Assembly (NCBI GenBank): GCA_927362715.1 | Contig: CAKMIX010000010.1 | Span: 19,782 to 83,781, forward strand | Direction of reading: 5' to 3' | Source: an uncultured Clostridia bacterium | GTDB taxonomy: Bacteria; Bacillota; Clostridia; Oscillospirales; Acutalibacteraceae | Length of the DNA: 64,000 nucleotides | In this document: piece after piece, positions 43,581 to 51,748 of the stretch | Layout of the letters: every line of letters starts with the position of its first letter | How positions within the stretch are numbered: the stretch's first letter is position 1 | Notes under the pieces: generated by a model | Database searches by the model: none | What the model was told of the DNA's origin: nothing | What the model saw: the letters and a program-made list of their open reading frames with translations, nothing else | Made by a program: the position numbers and the translations under genes

Positions 43581-44290
43581 ACATTTATGCCGACCTGCAT
43601 CTGCATTCCTGTCTGTCGCCCTGCGGCGACACGGATATGACGCCCAACAATCTGGTGCGCCTGGCGAAGCTTTTGGGATACGATATGATCGCCCTGACCG
43701 ACCACAATACCTGCCGCAACTGCGCCGCCGCCATGGAAGTGGGTGCGCGCGAGGGGATCACGGTCGTGCCGGGTATGGAGCTTTGCACCGCCGAGGAGAT
43801 CCACTGCGTCTGTCTGCTGCCCGATCTTGCGGCAGCCGAGGCGTTTTCCGAGCATGTGCACGCAACGCTGCCGCCCGTGCGCAACCATCCCGAAATATTC
43901 GGCGAACAGCTGGTTCTGGATGCGCAGGATAACCGCTTGGACACGGAACCGCTTCTGCTGACCACGGCAAGCACCATCGGTATCGACGCACTGCCCGCGC
44001 TCGTGCGCACATTCGGCGGGGCGTGCTTTCCTGCGCACCTCGACCGCGCGTCCTACAGCGTTTTGTCGGTGCTCGGCGAATGGTACGCAGAGCTGGATTT
44101 TCGAACCGTAGAATTTACGCACAAGGCATTTTTGCCGCAGTATTTCGAACGGCATCCGCTTTTGCAGGGCAAGCGTATCGTGCGCAATTCCGACGCGCAT
44201 TATCTGGAAAACATGGTTGAGCCCGCCGAACCGCTGCCGCTTTCCGCCTGCACGCCGGCGGCGCTTATCAACTTTATCAACGGAAATTGA
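43577..44290 (+). CDS. PHP-domain phosphoesterase
   Basis: The 237-residue protein has PHP metal motifs YADLHLHSCLSPCGD, ALTDHNTCRNC, PGMELCTAEEIHCVCL, PAHLDRASYS and RNSDAHYL. PHP enzymes hydrolyse phosphate esters or nucleotides. As last gene of the sensor operon it may break down a signal nucleotide or act on tRNA/DNA phosphates; this is inference. A terminator follows. Confidence 0.88.
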   Translation: MNIYADLHLHSCLSPCGDTDMTPNNLVRLAKLLGYDMIALTDHNTCRNCAAAMEVGAREGITVVPGMELCTAEEIHCVCLLPDLAAAEAFSEHVHATLPPVRNHPEIFGEQLVLDAQDNRLDTEPLLLTTASTIGIDALPALVRTFGGACFPAHLDRASYSVLSVLGEWYAELDFRTVEFTHKAFLPQYFERHPLLQGKRIVRNSDAHYLENMVEPAEPLPLSACTPAALINFINGN

Positions 44291-44301
44291 ACCGAAAACC
44301 G

Positions 44302-44332
44302 AAAGACCCGATGCAGCTGCATCGGGTCTTTT
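44302..44332. terminator. Bidirectional terminator after the PHP gene
   Basis: AGACCCGATGCA and TGCATCGGGTCT form a 12-bp stem with AAA and TTTT flanks; converging operons meet here. Confidence 0.88.
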
Positions 44333-44350
44333 AAGATCTCGCTTTTACGT

Positions 44351-45703
44351 TTACGCTTCTTCCGTCACCACAAGCAGCGCCTGCCGCGGCTCAATTTGCA
44401 GTGTGAGAGCGCCGTTTCGGATCGGCAGCGTGTTTATAAAGGCATTCCCGTTTTCGGTGATCGCGTATACCTGCGCCGCGCTGCCGACCGCCTCAGGGAT
44501 GTTCCAGGTGCGGTTGTCCCCGTTTTTGCTGTACGCGATATACTGCCCCTTTTTTTGCACCAGCGGCAGCAGCAGGGGGTCTCCTTCTTTACGCACAACG
44601 CCGTTTTGCGCAATGGTTTGGGTCTTGCCGAACGACTCGATCCCATCGGAAAGCGTGCAGTGTAAATTGCCTCCGAAACCGTCTATCGCGAGCCGCTTGT
44701 GCGCGCACAGAAAATGGTAGGGGACTTGGAGCGTGGCGAACTGATGCAGAAAATCCTCGGCCCAATGTGCGTTATCCGTGGTGAGGATGTCCTCCCCGTG
44801 CATGTTGCCGTACAGGATCTTTTCATAGCGCTTTTCGCGGAACATGCCGCCGCAATATACCTGCGGCGGGACTTCGACTAACTCTTTTTTCGTCTGGCGG
44901 TTGCACCACCAGGTCATCGGGATGAAGCCGACCGTGTCCATCGGCGCGCTGCGGTGGTGCTCGCGCGGGAGCCCGAAGATCGGACGGTTATGCAGGTCCT
45001 CGGTTTCCTTATACGTGAATTCCGAGGTGATGTCCATGCCCTTTTCGTGCACATAGGCGATCATTTTGCGCCGTGCATCCTGCATTTCGCGAATGCTGAC
45101 GGCGGGGCTGAAGTTTTTATAGCACTGAAAATTGTCCACGTGAATGGTGCCTGTTTCGGCAATAAAGGGAAACAGTTCAACAAAACGGTCGATCTGCCGT
45201 TTGAACAGTCCCGATTCCCGATAGGCTTTCAAGCAGGTCTTATAGCAGGCGCGCCCGTTGTACTTTTCAATCGCGTGCGGCTGCCCGTTTTTCTTCCGAA
45301 TCAGCGCGCGGGCGCGAACAAAGTCGTCAAACGAAGGCGCGTTGTCGTATGCATCATTGAAATTGATGTGCACGCTGACAACGGAATGGTACTGCTTCGC
45401 CGTCTCGCACAGCCACCGAAAGCTGTCGTAAGCGGTCGCGTCCTGTTCGCGCTTGAGTGCTTCATTCACCTCGAAAAAATCGGGATACTTATCGTCATGC
45501 CCGAGGTACTGCCAGCCGACCAGGTAATATATTTTCGGGATGCCCTGCGTGATGGCGTCCACTTTTTTGATAAAGTCCAGCGCCTGTTCAAACGTCATTA
45601 AAACCTTGCTTTTGCCTAAGCGTGCTTTATCCGGATCTGCCATTTTCAGTTTCATAACCATACACTGCGCATAATCGTAGTTGTACTTCCACTGCGGTTT
45701 CAT
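44351..45703 (-). CDS. GH101-like glycosidase (endo-alpha-GalNAc-ase family)
   Basis: The 450-residue protein resembles the compact intracellular relatives of endo-alpha-N-acetylgalactosaminidases. It has PKIYYLVGWQYLGHDDKYP, TIHVDNFQCYKNFSP with a likely catalytic Asp, and GMDITSEFTYKETE with a likely catalytic Glu. A C-terminal beta-sandwich follows. Classic GH101 enzymes are far larger and secreted, so this may be a trimmed cytoplasmic form with a different specificity. GAAAAGGGG precedes the ATG. It diverges from the fucosidase cluster, in keeping with mucin O-glycan use. The family call rests on remembered motifs. Confidence 0.5.
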   Translation of the reverse strand: MKPQWKYNYDYAQCMVMKLKMADPDKARLGKSKVLMTFEQALDFIKKVDAITQGIPKIYYLVGWQYLGHDDKYPDFFEVNEALKREQDATAYDSFRWLCETAKQYHSVVSVHINFNDAYDNAPSFDDFVRARALIRKKNGQPHAIEKYNGRACYKTCLKAYRESGLFKRQIDRFVELFPFIAETGTIHVDNFQCYKNFSPAVSIREMQDARRKMIAYVHEKGMDITSEFTYKETEDLHNRPIFGLPREHHRSAPMDTVGFIPMTWWCNRQTKKELVEVPPQVYCGGMFREKRYEKILYGNMHGEDILTTDNAHWAEDFLHQFATLQVPYHFLCAHKRLAIDGFGGNLHCTLSDGIESFGKTQTIAQNGVVRKEGDPLLLPLVQKKGQYIAYSKNGDNRTWNIPEAVGSAAQVYAITENGNAFINTLPIRNGALTLQIEPRQALLVVTEEA

Positions 45704-45845
45704 GTGCCACTGCCCCTTTTCGATTGCTGCTTACAGAATAACAAAAGCGGAAGGCTTTTTCCATTCGAAATATAATCGAAAAGTTCAGAAATACAATCAA
45801 ATCCAAGCGGCGGCAGATTTTCTAAAGTTTTTGCGCGTTTTTTGA

Positions 45846-45874
45846 TAGACCGCGTACCGATGCTTCTGTATAAT
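45846..45874 (+). promoter_or_regulatory. Promoter of the fucosidase cluster
   Basis: TATAAT (45869-45874) with a TG just before it and TAGACC (45846-45851) 17 nt upstream. Because the -10 box overlaps the most upstream in-frame ATG (45873), the GH95 start must lie further down. Confidence 0.7.
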
Positions 45875-45917
45875 GAGACATATACATATCCCTATGTATT
45901 CGGAAAGGCAGATGCAA

Positions 45918-48152
45918 ATGGATCCGTACAAACTGACGATTCCGCGTGAGATCGACCGCTGGGACGAGGGGATCCCACTCGGCAACGGAGAAATGGGCGC
46001 GCTTGTGTTCGGCTCTGCAAAAAAGCTGACGGTTTCGCTTGACCGCGGTGATATTTGGGACAAAAGCGGTTCGCCGGAAAACACGCCGGGCTTTTGCTAT
46101 GCGAATTTGGTGAAATGGGCAAAAAGCGGCAACCGGAAAGCCATATACAAGACCTTTGACCTGCCTTATCAGCGTCCCACGCCCACAAAGCTGCCCTGCG
46201 GCAGATTGGAGCTTTTTGTGCAGGGCGATAGAGTTCCACAGGATTGCTGTTTTTCACTCGATCTGAAAACCGCCGTATGCACCTTTACAAACGGGGATTT
46301 CCGGCTTGCTGCCTTTGTGCACGCAGCACAGGGTGTCGGTATGCTCAAAACCGAAGGTGCTCCCGTCAAAATTCATCTTGTGCGCCCGAAATTCGGGAAA
46401 AGAACAAAATACAGTGCTTTCTTTGAAAGGTTTTCGCGGCGGGCAGCCGTCTCCAACAAGCTGAAGAACGTAAAATATCCCGCGCCTGTTTTAAAGCAGC
46501 AGCTTGTGCGGGACGTGCGCGTGCAGTTCTTTGTCCAACCTTTAAACGATGGCAGCGCGTTCGGCGTCGCCGTCGGCGAACGGCAGACCGCATACGGGCA
46601 GGAATTCGCGTTTTACGCTTACAGCGGGCGAGGGGAGGCGCTCGAAAATATACTGACCGAAAAGGTCACCGATGCGCTTCGAAAAGGCTATGACGCGCTG
46701 TTCCCGTCGCACCGGGCGTGGTGGCGCGCGTACAACGCGAGATCCGAGATCTGCGTACCGGATGATTACATCCAAAGCCGCTACAATATGGGGAACTATC
46801 TGCTCGGCAGCGCCTCGCGCAAAGGGAACTTCCCGATGCCTCTGCAGGGGCTTTGGACCGCCTGCGACGACCAATATCTGCCGCCGTGGAAGGGCGATTA
46901 TCACCACGACCTGAACACGGAACTGACCTATTTGAGCTTTCTGAAAGCGAACCGTCTCGAACAGGGCGAGTGTTTTTTAGACTATCTCGCTTCGCTGACG
47001 GAGAGGGGGCGGGATTTTGCCCGCGATTTCTATGACGCTGACGGCATCTGCCTGCCCGCAGTTATGGACATTGACGGTTACGCCTTAGGCGGCTGGCCGA
47101 TGTATTCGCTTTCCCCGACCAACCAGCTTTGGCTGTGCCAATCGTTTGAGCGCTGCTATGCTTATACGGGCGATGTCGAGTTCCTGCGGAAAACGGCATA
47201 CCCGTTTATTGAGCAGTCGGCAAGGTGTATCCTTTCGCTTTTGCAAGAGGATGCGGAAGGCTTCTATGTGCTGCCCGTCTCCAGCTCTCCGGAGATCCAC
47301 GACAACACGCAAAAGTCTTTCCTGACCCCCAATTCCAATTACGATCAGGCGCTGCTTTTGTACACGTTCTCCTGCCTTGCGCGGCTCGCAGATGTTTTAG
47401 GAAAAGCGGACGACCGCAGGCTTTGGGAAGCGACGCTTCAAAAGCTGCGCCCGCTTGCGGTCAATGCGGCGCATGTGCTGCGCCTGTCGCGTGATGAGGA
47501 CCTGCGGGAGTCGCACCGCCACCAGTCGCACGCCATGGCGATCTACCCGCTTCGGCTTTTGGACTATGCGAAACCAAAAGACGCCGAGATCATAGACGCA
47601 ACGCTCCAATATACCGCGTCGCTGGGCTCAAAAGCCTACACGGGCTATTCCTTTGCATGGCTCGCCGCGCTGTATGCTGCGGCGAAAAACGGCGAAAAGG
47701 CGCTCGAATATCTGGAAATTTTCTGGCGGTATTTTTGCTCGGTCAACACCTTCCACCTCAACGGGGACTACACAAAGCAGGGCTACTCGGATCTGACCTA
47801 TCGCCCATTCACCTTAGAAGGCAACTTCTGCGCGCTGGACGCCTTGCAGGAAATGCTCTTGTATGCCGAAAACGGCGTTTTGGAGCTGTTCCCCGCCGTC
47901 CCGAGCGCCTGGCGGGACGTTTCGTTCCGAACGCTGCGGGCATGGGGCGGCGTTTTGGTTTCGGCGGAAAGGCGCGGCGGCAAGCTTCTTCGTGCGGCAT
48001 TCACGGCAGAAAACGACGTTTCCTTTTTGCTGCGCGGGGTGTCACAGACGCTTCACTTCGTTGGCGGCAAAAGCGAACCGACGGAAAACGGCATGCTTAT
48101 CACCCTGAAAAAAGGCGAAACGCTTTCCGTACAGACCGAAAACGATGCATAA
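45918..48152 (+). CDS. GH95-family fucosidase/galactosidase
   Basis: The 744-residue protein has the GH95 opening REIDRWDEGIPLGNGEMGALVFG and an (alpha/alpha)6 barrel with PPWKGDYHHDLNTELTYL and RESHRHQSHAMAIYP. GH95 enzymes remove alpha-1,2-fucose from host glycans or alpha-L-galactose from plant xyloglucan. There is no signal peptide, so the enzyme works on imported sugar chains. In-frame ATGs at 45873, 45894, 45912 and 45918 exist. GGAAAGG at 45902 favours 45918, and the promoter excludes 45873. It leads an operon with GH29. Confidence 0.85.
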   Translation: MDPYKLTIPREIDRWDEGIPLGNGEMGALVFGSAKKLTVSLDRGDIWDKSGSPENTPGFCYANLVKWAKSGNRKAIYKTFDLPYQRPTPTKLPCGRLELFVQGDRVPQDCCFSLDLKTAVCTFTNGDFRLAAFVHAAQGVGMLKTEGAPVKIHLVRPKFGKRTKYSAFFERFSRRAAVSNKLKNVKYPAPVLKQQLVRDVRVQFFVQPLNDGSAFGVAVGERQTAYGQEFAFYAYSGRGEALENILTEKVTDALRKGYDALFPSHRAWWRAYNARSEICVPDDYIQSRYNMGNYLLGSASRKGNFPMPLQGLWTACDDQYLPPWKGDYHHDLNTELTYLSFLKANRLEQGECFLDYLASLTERGRDFARDFYDADGICLPAVMDIDGYALGGWPMYSLSPTNQLWLCQSFERCYAYTGDVEFLRKTAYPFIEQSARCILSLLQEDAEGFYVLPVSSSPEIHDNTQKSFLTPNSNYDQALLLYTFSCLARLADVLGKADDRRLWEATLQKLRPLAVNAAHVLRLSRDEDLRESHRHQSHAMAIYPLRLLDYAKPKDAEIIDATLQYTASLGSKAYTGYSFAWLAALYAAAKNGEKALEYLEIFWRYFCSVNTFHLNGDYTKQGYSDLTYRPFTLEGNFCALDALQEMLLYAENGVLELFPAVPSAWRDVSFRTLRAWGGVLVSAERRGGKLLRAAFTAENDVSFLLRGVSQTLHFVGGKSEPTENGMLITLKKGETLSVQTENDA

Positions 48153-48182
48153 GTCTTTTCAAAACTGACAGCGGAGGCGCAT

Positions 48183-49652
48183 ATGACGATTCAGGAATAT
48201 TTGCAGGAGATCGACCGAACCATCGAAAACGGCAAATACAAGGCGGATTGGGATTCACTGGCACAATACCCCGTGCCGCAGTGGTACCGTGAAGCCAAGT
48301 TCGGCGTCTTTCTACACTGGGGCGTGTTCACCGTTCCCGAGTATTTCAGCGAGTGGTATCCGCGGCTGATGTACTATAAGGGCAACCCGGTGTATTGGCA
48401 CCACAGGCGGAAATACGGCAGGGATTTTGACTACCGCCGCTTCATCCCGATGTTCCGCGCCGAACGCTTTGATGCAGACGAGTGGGTGCGGCGCGTCAAG
48501 ACCTGCGGCGCAAAATTCATGATGCCCGTCGGCGAGCATCACGACGGCTTTAAGCTGTATGCAAGTGACCTGTCTGAATGGAACAGCGTGCAGATGGGGC
48601 CGCACCGCGACATCCTCGGAGAGCTGAAAGCCGCCTGCGAAAAACAGGACATGATTTTTTCAACCTCAAGCCACCGTGCCGAGCATTTCTGGTTTTTAAA
48701 CGGCGGGCAGACCGTAGGCCGCCCGAACGAAACGCAGGAGGAAGCCTACCGCGACTTTTACGGCCCTTGCAAAAATATACATAAATACAACAACCTGCAT
48801 ACGTTGCTGCGCCAGGAGCACGGCATTGAACCCACAAAGGCATGGCTGGAGGACTGGCTTGCGTCCTCGTGCGAGCTTGTGGACCGCTACCGCCCCGCGT
48901 CCCTCTTTTTTGACTGGTGGGTGTCCTACAAGGCGTTTCGGCCGTATATGAAAAAATTCCTTGCCTACTATTACAACCGTTCACTGGAATGGGGCAAGAC
49001 GGTCTGCGTCTATTACAAGTCCGACGCGGTAATGTACAACTGTGCGATCTTTGACCGCGAACGCGGACAGCTGGAGGGCGTTTCCCCCTACATCTGGCAG
49101 GGCGAGACCTCCACCGCCTACAATGCGTGGAGCTACTGTACCACGAACCGCTTCAAAACGCCGCACACGATCATCTGCAATCTGCTGGATGTCATTTCCA
49201 AAAACGGCTGCTTTGTGTTGAATCTCGGTCCGCGCGCGGACGGCTCTTTTTGTGAAGAGGAACTGCGGATCTTAGATGCGCTCGGGGCGTGGACAAAACG
49301 AAACGGCGAAGGAATTTGGGGTACACAGCCTTACAAAGTGTTTGGCGAGGGAAAACGCCAGCGCGGCGGCTCTTTCCATGAAAACCTGCGGTATACGCCG
49401 CGGGATTACCGCTTCACCTGCAAGCCGGGCACGGTCTATGCCTTTGCGCTCAAACCGAAAGGCAGATCGGAATTTGCGATCCGCACACTTGCGGACAGCA
49501 TGGATCTGTTCCATTGCGTCATCAAGCGTGTGACCCTGCTCGGCGAAAATGTCCCGCTGGATTTCAAACAAAACAAGCACGCGCTTACCGTATATACCAA
49601 AGACGCGGTATCTGAAGAACTGCCGATATGCTTTAAGATTGAGGTGGATTGA
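48183..49652 (+). CDS. GH29 alpha-L-fucosidase
   Basis: The 489-residue protein has the GH29 features AKFGVFLHWGVFTVPEYFSEWY, PVGEHHDGFKLY and the nucleophile Asp244 in SLFFDWWVS. GH29 enzymes release fucose linked 1,3, 1,4 or 1,6. No signal peptide is seen. GCGGAGGCG precedes the ATG. Together with GH95 it would cover the main fucose linkages of mucin and milk glycans. Confidence 0.93.
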   Translation: MTIQEYLQEIDRTIENGKYKADWDSLAQYPVPQWYREAKFGVFLHWGVFTVPEYFSEWYPRLMYYKGNPVYWHHRRKYGRDFDYRRFIPMFRAERFDADEWVRRVKTCGAKFMMPVGEHHDGFKLYASDLSEWNSVQMGPHRDILGELKAACEKQDMIFSTSSHRAEHFWFLNGGQTVGRPNETQEEAYRDFYGPCKNIHKYNNLHTLLRQEHGIEPTKAWLEDWLASSCELVDRYRPASLFFDWWVSYKAFRPYMKKFLAYYYNRSLEWGKTVCVYYKSDAVMYNCAIFDRERGQLEGVSPYIWQGETSTAYNAWSYCTTNRFKTPHTIICNLLDVISKNGCFVLNLGPRADGSFCEEELRILDALGAWTKRNGEGIWGTQPYKVFGEGKRQRGGSFHENLRYTPRDYRFTCKPGTVYAFALKPKGRSEFAIRTLADSMDLFHCVIKRVTLLGENVPLDFKQNKHALTVYTKDAVSEELPICFKIEVD

Positions 49653-49653
49653 C

Positions 49654-51567
49654 ATGAAAAACGGAAACATCAAGCTGACCTTCAACCCGGTAACGGGGGA
49701 TTACGAGATCAAGCACAACGGATTTTCGTGGGTGAGCGACGGCAGACGGCCGTATATCATCCTGCGCAAAAAAGCCGGCAAGCGGTATATTAGCACCTTC
49801 CGCCCGCTGCAAAGCGCATTGAAAAAGCAGGTGGAAACCACGGAAAACCGCGTTACCTGCCGGTACAGCCATTTTGTTGCGTTCGGCAAGCTGCTTGATT
49901 TCACGCTTGTCTGCACCGCCGAGATCACAGGCGACGACACCGTGGAATTTTCACTTTGCGCAGAGAATGAAACGGGTTTTGACGTGCAGGCTGTCTATTT
50001 TCCCGCACCGTTCAATTCCAAAGAGAAAGGCAAGATCTCTTATCATGTGGACGCCATGCGGCAGGGCTTTTTGCTGCCGGACGGCTACAAAAAGAACTTC
50101 CTTTCCACCTTTGGCTTCGCGCATTACCTGCGCAAGATCAACACGGGCGACTGCTACATGCCGTTTTGGGGCAGGGTCTGCGACGGCCACGGCTTCTGCG
50201 CCATTGTCGAAACGCCCTATGACGCATGCATGTTCTCCTCGTTCGGAAAACACGGCGCGTTTGTCAATTCCGTGCATTGGTCGTCCTCGCTCGGGAAGCT
50301 TTCTTACGAGCGCAAGCTACGTTTTGTGTTCCATACCGAATGCGACTACAATACGCTTGCAAAAGATTACCGCGCTTATTTAAAGGAGACCGGGCAGTTT
50401 GTTTCGATCGATGAGAAGATCGAGAAAAATCCGAACATCCGCCGCCTGCTCGGCTGCCCGGTGCTGCACCATAAAATCTACTCGCAGATCCGGCCGGCAT
50501 CCAAATTTTATGATCCAAACGGCACCAATACATTTTTGTACGCAACCTTCGAAGCGCGCGCCGAACAGATGCGGAAGATCAAGGCGGCGGGGCTTGAAAA
50601 GCTCTATATTCACACCGACGGCTGGGGCGAGCAGGGGTATGATAACAACCACCCCTATATTCTCCCGCCCTGTCCGCAGGCGGGCGGCTGGGACGGCTTA
50701 AAGACGCTTGCCGACACCTGCCGCGAGCTCGGCTATATCTTCGCATTGCACGACCAGTACCGCGATTTCTATTATTCATCCCCCGCGTTCGATAAAGAAA
50801 AAGCGGTCACCAACATAGACGGCTCCCATCCGTATTGCTCCATCTGGGACGGCGGCGAGCATTCTTTCCTGTGCGCATCGCAGGCGCCTGCCTTTGTGAA
50901 AAAAACCTACGGTGAGTTAGAGGCGCACGGCGTGGACGTGCAGGGCGCATATTTGGATGTGTTCTCCGTCGTGCCGGGCGACGAGTGCTTCCACCCCGAC
51001 CACCCTGCAACGCGGGAAGAGAGCATTCGGTATCGTGGTGAATGCTTTGACTATCTCAACGACAAGGGGTTGATCCTGTCCTCCGAAGAACCCGCCATGC
51101 AGCTTTTAGACAAGATCGCGCTGGTGCATCACGGTCCCTATACCCTGCGCCCGCAGGAGGACGGCGCGCCGGTGGGCATTCCCGTACCGCTTGGGAGCCT
51201 TGTGTTCCATGACTGCGTGATGATCCCATGGAACTGGTGGCACAATTGGGGCATCCCGAAAGGTGAGGACGGCATTTTACACTGCGCTTTAAACGCGGGC
51301 ATGCCGTATTTCCATCCCTTTGCCCAAACGGATATGAAAATCGGGAACGACAACCGTTCTGCCGATATGGAGCTTCTTTCCGACGCGGCGCTGCAAGCTG
51401 AGATAAAACGCGTCTTGCCGCTTGCGGCACTTCAGGAAAAGCTTTATAACCAGGAAATGGTCAGGCACGAATTCCTCGGCAGCACGCGCCGCCAGAGAAC
51501 GACTTATGCGGACGGCACGACAATCACGGTGGACTTTGAAAAGGACACGTACACCGTGCGGGAATAA
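49654..51567 (+). CDS. DUF5696-like TIM-barrel glycosidase
   Basis: The 637-residue protein starts at ATG 49654, one nt after the GH29 stop; the frame is open upstream to 49549 but that part lies inside GH29. An N-terminal beta-sandwich precedes a barrel with LEKLYIHTDGWGEQGYDNNH, LGYIFALHDQYRDFY, VQGAYLDVFSVVPGDE and GLILSSEEPAMQ. Asp and Glu in the last two are candidate catalytic residues. It resembles DUF5696 proteins, which I associate with GH101/GH129-type alpha-GalNAc enzymes. The family is uncertain, but the context of fucosidases fits host O-glycans. Confidence 0.55.
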   Translation: MKNGNIKLTFNPVTGDYEIKHNGFSWVSDGRRPYIILRKKAGKRYISTFRPLQSALKKQVETTENRVTCRYSHFVAFGKLLDFTLVCTAEITGDDTVEFSLCAENETGFDVQAVYFPAPFNSKEKGKISYHVDAMRQGFLLPDGYKKNFLSTFGFAHYLRKINTGDCYMPFWGRVCDGHGFCAIVETPYDACMFSSFGKHGAFVNSVHWSSSLGKLSYERKLRFVFHTECDYNTLAKDYRAYLKETGQFVSIDEKIEKNPNIRRLLGCPVLHHKIYSQIRPASKFYDPNGTNTFLYATFEARAEQMRKIKAAGLEKLYIHTDGWGEQGYDNNHPYILPPCPQAGGWDGLKTLADTCRELGYIFALHDQYRDFYYSSPAFDKEKAVTNIDGSHPYCSIWDGGEHSFLCASQAPAFVKKTYGELEAHGVDVQGAYLDVFSVVPGDECFHPDHPATREESIRYRGECFDYLNDKGLILSSEEPAMQLLDKIALVHHGPYTLRPQEDGAPVGIPVPLGSLVFHDCVMIPWNWWHNWGIPKGEDGILHCALNAGMPYFHPFAQTDMKIGNDNRSADMELLSDAALQAEIKRVLPLAALQEKLYNQEMVRHEFLGSTRRQRTTYADGTTITVDFEKDTYTVRE

Positions 51568-51589
51568 GCTTATAAGCAAGGATATCGAA

Positions 51590-51625
51590 ACACGGTTCAA
51601 GCACAGGCTTTGAACCGTGTTTTTT
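51590..51625 (+). terminator. Terminator after the fucosidase operon
   Basis: ACACGGTTCAA and TTGAACCGTGT pair perfectly and six T follow. A TATAAT box at 51708-51713 then likely starts a new transcript. Confidence 0.88.
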
Positions 51626-51748
51626 GCACGGGGATTCCTTTGCTTTTTGCAGTCGAATTTCTAAATTATACGGCAGGAAATAGAAGTTCTTTTTCAGCTT
51701 TGTCCTGTATAATTTTTATAAAATACAAGCGCAAAAGAAGGGGAAATT

